Assembly (NCBI GenBank): GCA_032622095.1
Contig: CP136065.1
Coordinates: 209,042,151-209,106,150 of the forward strand
Direction: 5' to 3'
DNA: 64,000 nucleotides
Source of the DNA: Siphonodentalium dalli
Lineage: Eukaryota; Mollusca; Scaphopoda; Gadilida; Siphonodentaliidae
Shown here in pieces: positions 57,180-64,000 of this stretch. The notes beneath the pieces were generated by a model. The model searched no databases. It was not told the origin of the DNA and saw nothing but the letters and a program-made list of their open reading frames with translations. Made by a program: the position numbers and the translations under genes. Numbering within the stretch: the stretch's first letter is position 1; every line of letters starts with the position of its first letter.

Positions 57180-59180
57180 ATGAACATATACACTGGTCGG
57201 TTGAACATGTACACTGGCCGGCTGAACATATACACTGCAAGGGCCGCTGAACATATACAATGTAAGGGTCGGTTGAACATATACACCGGCCGGCTGAACA
57301 TATACACTGGCCGGCTGAACATATACACTGGCCGGCTGAACATATACAATGTAAGGGCCGGCTGAACATTGGCCGGATGAACGTATACACTGGTCGGTTG
57401 AACATGTACACTGGCCGGCTGAACATATACACTGCAAGGGCCGCTGAACATATACAATGTAAGGGTCGGTTGAACATATACACTGGCCGGCTGAACATAT
57501 ACACTGCAAGGGCCGGCTGAACATATACAATGTAAGGGTAGATTGAACATATACACTGCAAGGGCCGGCTGAACATATACACTGCAAGGGCCGGCTGAAC
57601 ATATACACTGTAAGGGCCGGCTGAACATATACACTGCAAGGGCCGGCTGAACATATACAATGTAAGGGCCGGCTGAACATATACACTGTAAGGGCCGGCT
57701 GAACATATACAATGTAAGGGCCGGCTGAACATATACACTGTAAGGGCCGGCTGAACATATACACTGCAAGGGCCGGCTGAACATATACACTGCAAGGGCC
57801 GGCTGAACATATACACTACAAGGGCCGGCTGAACATATACACTGTAAGGGCCGGCTGAACATATACACTGCAAGGGCCGGCTGAACATATACAATGTAAG
57901 GGCCGGCTGAACATATACACTGTAAGGGCCGGCTGAACATATACACTGCAAGGGCCGGATGAACATATACACTGGCCGGCTGAACATATACAATGTAAGG
58001 GTCGGTTGAACATATACACTGGCCGGCTGAACATATACAATGTAAGGGTCGGTTGAACATATACACTGCAAGGGCCGGATGAACATATACAATGTAAGGG
58101 CCGGCTGAACATATACACTGCAAGGGCCGGCTGAACATATACACTGTAAGGGGCGGCTGAACATATACACTGCAAGGGCCGGATGAACATATACAATGTA
58201 AGGGTCGGCTGAACATATACACTGCAAGGGCCGGCTGAACATATACACTGCAAGGGCCGGATGAACATATACACTGGCCGGCTGAACATATACAATGTAA
58301 GGGTCGGTTGAACATATACACTGGCCGGCTGAACATATACAATGTAAGGGTCGGTTGAACATATACACTGCAAGGGCCGGATGAACATATACAATGTAAG
58401 GGCCGGCTGAACATATACACTGCAAGGGCCGGCTGAACATATACACTCCAAGGGCCGGCTGAACATATTCAATGTAAGGGCCGGCTGAACATATACAATG
58501 TAAGGGCCGACTGGACATATACACTGCAAGGGCCGGCTGAACATATACACTGCAAGGGCCGGCTGAACATATACACTGTAAGGGCCGACTGAACATATAC
58601 ACTGTAAAGGCCGGCTGAACATATACACTGTAAGGGCCGGCTGAACATATACAATGTAAGGGCCGGCTGAACATATACACTGTAAGGGCCGGCTGAACAT
58701 ATACACTGCAAGGGCCGGATGAACATATACACTGGCCGGCTGAACATATACAATGTAAGGGTCGGTTGAACATATACACTGGCCGGCTGAACATATACAA
58801 TGTAAGGGTCGGTTGAACATATACACTGCAAGGGCCGGATGAACATATACAATGTAAGGGCCGGCTGAACATATACACTGCAAGGGCCGGCTGAACATAT
58901 ACACTGTAAGGGCCGGCTGAACATATACACTGCAAGGGTCGGATGAACATATACAATGTAAGGGTCGGCTGAACATATACACTGCAAGGGCCGGCTGAAC
59001 ATATACACTGCAAGGGCCGGATGAACATATACACTGGCCGGCTGAACATATACAATGTAAGGGTCGGTTGAACATATACACTGGCCGGCTGAACATATAC
59101 AATGTAAGGGTCGGTTGAACATATACACTGCAAGGGCCGGATGAACATATACAATGTAAGGGCCGGCTGAACATATACAC
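57180..59180. repeat. Higher-order block 2 of the large satellite
   Basis: Rare variants (ACACTCCAAGG, GAACATATTCAATG, the GAACATTGGCC landmark, GATGAACGTATAC) recur at a fixed offset of 4756 bp in 61936-63936. Part of the block (around 58441) is also duplicated 760 bp downstream (59201). Confidence 0.85.
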
Positions 59181-62100
59181 TGCAAGGGCCGGCTGAACAT
59201 ATACACTCCAAGGGCCGGCTGAACATATTCAATGTAAGGGCCGGCTGAACATATACAATGTAAGGGCCGACTGGACATATACACTGCAAGGGCCGGCTGA
59301 ACATATACACTGCAAGGGCCGGCTGAACATATACACTGTAAGGGCCGACTGAACATATACACTGTAAAGGCCGGCTGAACATATACACTGTAAGGGCCGG
59401 CTGAACATATACAATGTAAGGGTCGGTTGAACATATACACTGGCCGGCTGAACATATACAATGTAAGGGTGGGTTGAACATATACACTGGCCGGTTGAAC
59501 ATATACACTGCAACGGCCGACTGAACATATACACTGCAAGGGCCGGCTAAACATATACACTGCAAGGGCCGGCTGAACATATACACTGTAAGGGCCGACT
59601 GAACATATACACTGTAAGGGGCGGCTGAACATATACAATGTAAGGGGCGGCTGAACATATACAATGTAAGGGTCGGTTGAACATATACACTGGCCGGCTG
59701 AACATATACAATGTAAGGGTGGGTTGAACATATACACTGGCCGGCTGAACATATACACTGCAAGGGCCGACTGAACATATACACTGTAAGGGCCGGCTGA
59801 ACATATACAATGTAAGGGTCGGTTGAACATATACACTGGCCGGCTGAACATATACAATGTAAGGGTCGGTTGAACATATACACTGGACGGCTGAACATAT
59901 ACACTGCAAGGGCCGACTGAACGTATACACTGGCCGGCTGAACTTATACACTGCAAGGGCCTGCTGAACATATACAATGTAAGGGTCGGTTGAACATATA
60001 CACTGGCCGGCTGAACATATACACTGCAAGGGCCGACTGAACATATACACTGGCCGGCTGAACATATACACTGGCCGGCTGAACATATACAATGTAAGGG
60101 TCGGTTGAACATATACACTGCAAGGGCCGGCTGAACATATACACTGCAAGGGCCGGCTGAACATATACACTGTAAGGGCCGGCTGAACATATACACTGGC
60201 CGGCTGAACATATACACTGGCCGGCTGAACATATACACTGGCCGGCTGAACATATACACTGCAAGGGCCGACTGAACATATACAATGTAAGGGTCGGTTG
60301 AACATATACAATGTAAGGGCCGGCTGAACATATACACTGCAAGGGCCGGCTGAACATATACACTGCAAGGGCCGACTGAACATATACACTGCAAGGGCCG
60401 GCTGCACATATACAATGTAAGGGCCGGCTGAACATATACACTACAAGGGCCGGCTGAACATATACACTGCAAGGGCCGGCTGAACATATACACTGCAAGG
60501 GCCGGCTGAACATATACACTACAAGGGCCGGCTGAACATATACACTGCAAGGGCCGACTGAACATATACACTGGCCGGCTGAACATATACACTGCAAGGG
60601 CCGGCTGAACATATACACTGCAAGGGCCGGCTGAACATATACACTGGCCGGCTGAACATATACACTGGCCGGCTGAACATATACACTGCAAGGGCCGACT
60701 TAACATATACAATGTAAGGGTCGGTTTAACATATACAATGTAAGGGCCGGCTGAACATATACACTGCAAGGGCCGGCTGAACATATACACTGCAAGGGCC
60801 GACTGAACATATACACTGCAAGGGCCGGCTGAACATATACAATGTAAGGGCCGGCTGAACATATACACTACAAGGGCCGGCTGAACATATACACTGCAAG
60901 GGCCGGCTGAACATATACACTGCAAGGGCCGGCTGAACATATACACTGCAAGGGCCGACTGAACATATACAATGTAAGGGTCGGTTGAACATATACACTG
61001 TAAGGGCCGACTGAACATATACACTGGCCGGCTGAACATATACACTGCAAGGGCCGGCTGAACATATACAATGTAAGGGTCGGTTGAACATATACACTGG
61101 CCGGCTGAACATATACACTGCAAGGGCCGGCTGAACATATACACTGTCCGGCTGAACATATACACTGGCCGGCTGAACATATACACTGGCCGGCTGAACA
61201 TATACACTGGTCGGCTGAACATATACAATGTAAGGGCCGGTTGAACATATACACTGGCCGGCTGAACATATACTCTGACCGGCTGAACATATACAATGTA
61301 AGGGCCGGCTGAACATATACACTGGCGGGCTGAACATATACACTGGCCGGCTGAACATATACAATGTAAGGGCCGACTGAACATATACACTGGCCGGCTG
61401 AACATATACACTGGCCGGCTGAACATATACAACGTAAGGGCCGGTTGAACATATACACTGGCCGGCTGAACATATACACTGGCCTGCTGAACATATACAA
61501 TGTAAGGGCCGGCTGAACATATACACTGGCCGGCTGAACATATACACTGGCCGGCTGAACATATACAATGTAAGGGTTGGCTGAACATATACACTGGCCG
61601 GCTGAACATATACACTGGCCGGCTGAACATATACAATGTAAGGGCCGGCTGAACATATACACTGGCCGGCTGAACATATACACTGGCCGGCTGAACATAT
61701 ACAATGTAAGGGTTGGCTGAACATATACACTGGGCGGCTGAACATATACACTGGGCGGCTGAACATATACAATGTAAGGGCCGGTTGAACATATACACTG
61801 GCCGGCTGAACATATACACTGTCCTGCTGAACATATACAATGTAAGGGCCGGCTGAACATATACACTGGCCGGCTGAACATATACATTGGCCGGCTGAAC
61901 ATATACAATGTAAGGGCCGACTGAACATTGGCCGGATGAACATATACACTGGTCGGTTGAACATGTACACTGGCCGGCTGAACATATACACTGCAAGGGC
62001 CGCTGAACATATACAATGTAAGGGTCGGTTGAACATATACACCGGCCGGCTGAACATATACACTGGCCGGCTGAACATATACACTGGCCGGCTGAACATA

Positions 62101-64000
62101 TACAATGTAAGGGCCGGCTGAACATTGGCCGGATGAACGTATACACTGGTCGGTTGAACATGTACACTGGCCGGCTGAACATATACACTGCAAGGGCCGC
62201 TGAACATATACAATGTAAGGGTCGGTTGAACATATACACTGGCCGGCTGAACATATACACTGCAAGGGCCGGCTGAACATATACAATGTAAGGGTAGATT
62301 GAACATATACACTGCAAGGGCCGGCTGAACATATACACTGCAAGGGCCGGCTGAACATATACACTGTAAGGGCCGGCTGAACATATACACTGCAAGGGCC
62401 GGCTGAACATATACAATGTAAGGGCCGGCTAAACATATACACTGTAAGGGCCGGCTGAACATATACAATGTAAGGGCCGGCTGAACATATACACTGTAAG
62501 GGCCGGCTGAACATATACACTGCAAGGGCCGGCTGAACATATACACTGCAAGGGCCGGCTGAACATATACACTGCAAGGGCCGGCTGAACATATACACTG
62601 TAAGGGCCGGCTGAACATATACACTGCAAGGGCCGGCTGAACATATACAATGTAAGGGCCGGCTGAACATATACACTGTAAGGGCCGGCTGAACATATAC
62701 ACTGCAAGGGCCGGATGAACATATACACTGGCCGGCTGAACATATACAATGTAAGGGTCGGTTGAACATATACACTGGCCGGCTGAACATATACAATGTA
62801 AGGGTCGGTTGAACATATACACTGCAAGGGCCGGATGAACATATACAATGTAAGGGCCGGCTGAACATATACACTGCAAGGGCCGGCTGAACATATACAC
62901 TGTAAGGGCCGGCTGAACATATACACTGCAAGGGCCGGATGAACATATACAATGTAAGGGTCGGCTGAACATATACACTGCAAGGGCCGGCTGAACATAT
63001 ACACTGCAAGGGCCGGATGAACATATACACTGGCCGGCTGAACATATACAATGTAAGGGTCGGTTGAACATATACACTGGCCGGCTGAACATATACAATG
63101 TAAGGGTCGGTTGAACATATACACTGCAAGGGCCGGATGAACATATACAATGTAAGGGCCGGCTGAACATATACACTGCAAGGGCCGGCTGAACATATAC
63201 ACTCCAAGGGCCGGCTGAACATATTCAATGTAAGGGCCGGCTGAACATATACAATGTAAGGGCCGACTGGACATATACACTGCAAGGGCCGGCTGAACAT
63301 ATACACTGCAAGGGCCGGCTGAACATATACACTGTAAGGGCCGACTGAACATATACACTGTAAAGGCCGGCTGAACATATACACTGTAAGGGCCGGCTGA
63401 ACATATACAATGTAAGGGTCGGTTGAACATATACACTGGCCGGCTGAACATATACAATGTAAGGGTGGGTTGAACATATACACTGGCCGGTTGAACATAT
63501 ACACTGCAACGGCCGACTGAACATATACACTGCAAGGGCCGGCTAAACATATACACTGCAAGGGCCGGCTGAACATATACACTGTAAGGGCCGACTGAAC
63601 ATATACACTGTAAGGGGCGGCTGAACATATACACTGTAAGGGGCGGCTGAACATATACAATGTAAGGGTCGGTTGAACATATACACTGGCCGGCTGAACA
63701 TATACAATGTAAGGGTGGGTTGAACATATACACTGGCCGGCTGAACATATACACTGCAAGGGCCGACTGAACATATACACTGTAAGGGCCGGCTGAACAT
63801 ATACAATGTAAGGGTCGGTTGAACATATACACTGGCCGGCTGAACATATACAATGTAAGGGTCGGTTGAACATATACACTGGACGGCTGAACATATACAC
63901 TGCAAGGGCCGACTGAACGTATACACTGGCCGGCTGAACTTATACACTGCAAGGGCCTGCTGAACATATACAATGTAAGGGTCGGTTGAACATATACACT

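Larger units (their letters stand above)
52000..64000. repeat. Large satellite array of mixed 21-bp and 26-bp units (runs off the window)
   Basis: The shared core is GGCCGGCTGAACATATACAC followed by T. The long unit adds GCAAG or GTAAG (26 bp), the short one does not (21 bp), and an AATGTAAG variant is common. Other variants are GGTTGAAC, GGATGAAC, GACTGAAC and CTAAAC. The array begins abruptly at about 52000 and fills the rest of the window. The minus strand of the unit contains no TAA, TAG or TGA in any register, so frames of hundreds of codons appear in all three phases. The plus strand has TGA once per unit. I call no protein here. Confidence 0.97.

Noticed and set aside
52000-64000. Giant minus-strand open frames (up to 1315 codons) that read as Cys/Tyr-rich repeat proteins
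   Set aside because: They occur in all three frames at once, follow directly from a stop-free 26-bp unit, end wherever CTAAAC or a similar variant arises, and cross units of 21 and 26 bp without keeping one frame.

Overview
The window is eukaryotic nuclear DNA, most likely from a marine invertebrate animal; I cannot name the species. Protein-coding sequence lies in short exons with GT-AG introns. The DNA is AT-rich and packed with small transposon-derived inverted-repeat elements, tRNA-like SINE fragments and poly(G) tracts. There are three separate tandem satellites. No bacterial, organellar, rRNA, canonical tRNA or CRISPR features were seen.

Genes. Bases 1849-11534 hold a three-exon plus-strand gene. 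Its splice phases are compatible and the spliced reading frame is exactly 906 nt, or 301 residues. It encodes a signal-anchor or signal-peptide protein whose body matches a family of secreted beta-propeller-like proteins best known from bacteria. Bases 15427-15677 (minus strand) are the last exon of a CYP2-like cytochrome P450, with the heme-cysteine motif and an intron at the usual position. Its other exons were not found. Bases 3682-4077 are a possible orphan cysteine-rich exon, and 22363-22623 may be a decayed ankyrin-like fragment. Both are weak calls.

Mobile DNA. Bases 1-32000 and 37800-51300 are mostly small non-autonomous elements. At least ten are flanked by TTAA, several start TTAACCC, and one is flanked by TA. 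Others are foldbacks with arms of 50-240 bp. Six unrelated simple palindromes have almost the same total length (141-152 bp). A short palindromic core that reads GCATTCTCTTATATATGCGAG-like (given in pieces below) recurs at about ten places inside different elements. The 3' end of intron 1 of the propeller gene has a second copy near 29.3-29.8 kb.

Satellites. Bases 32961-37050 are 102 copies of a 40-bp unit without a single net indel. Bases 46325-47620 are about 17 copies of a 76-bp unit. Bases 52000-64000 (running off the window) are a 12-kb array of mixed 21-bp and 26-bp units. The minus strand of this last array lacks stop codons in all three registers, so it gives overlapping open frames of up to 1315 codons. 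I regard these as products of the repeat, not genes. The array has nested higher-order structure with offsets of 760, 3996 and 4756 bp.

No operon-like cooperation between genes is visible. The window is best read as two ordinary animal genes (one complete, one only its tail) in a repeat-rich region that ends in satellite DNA.
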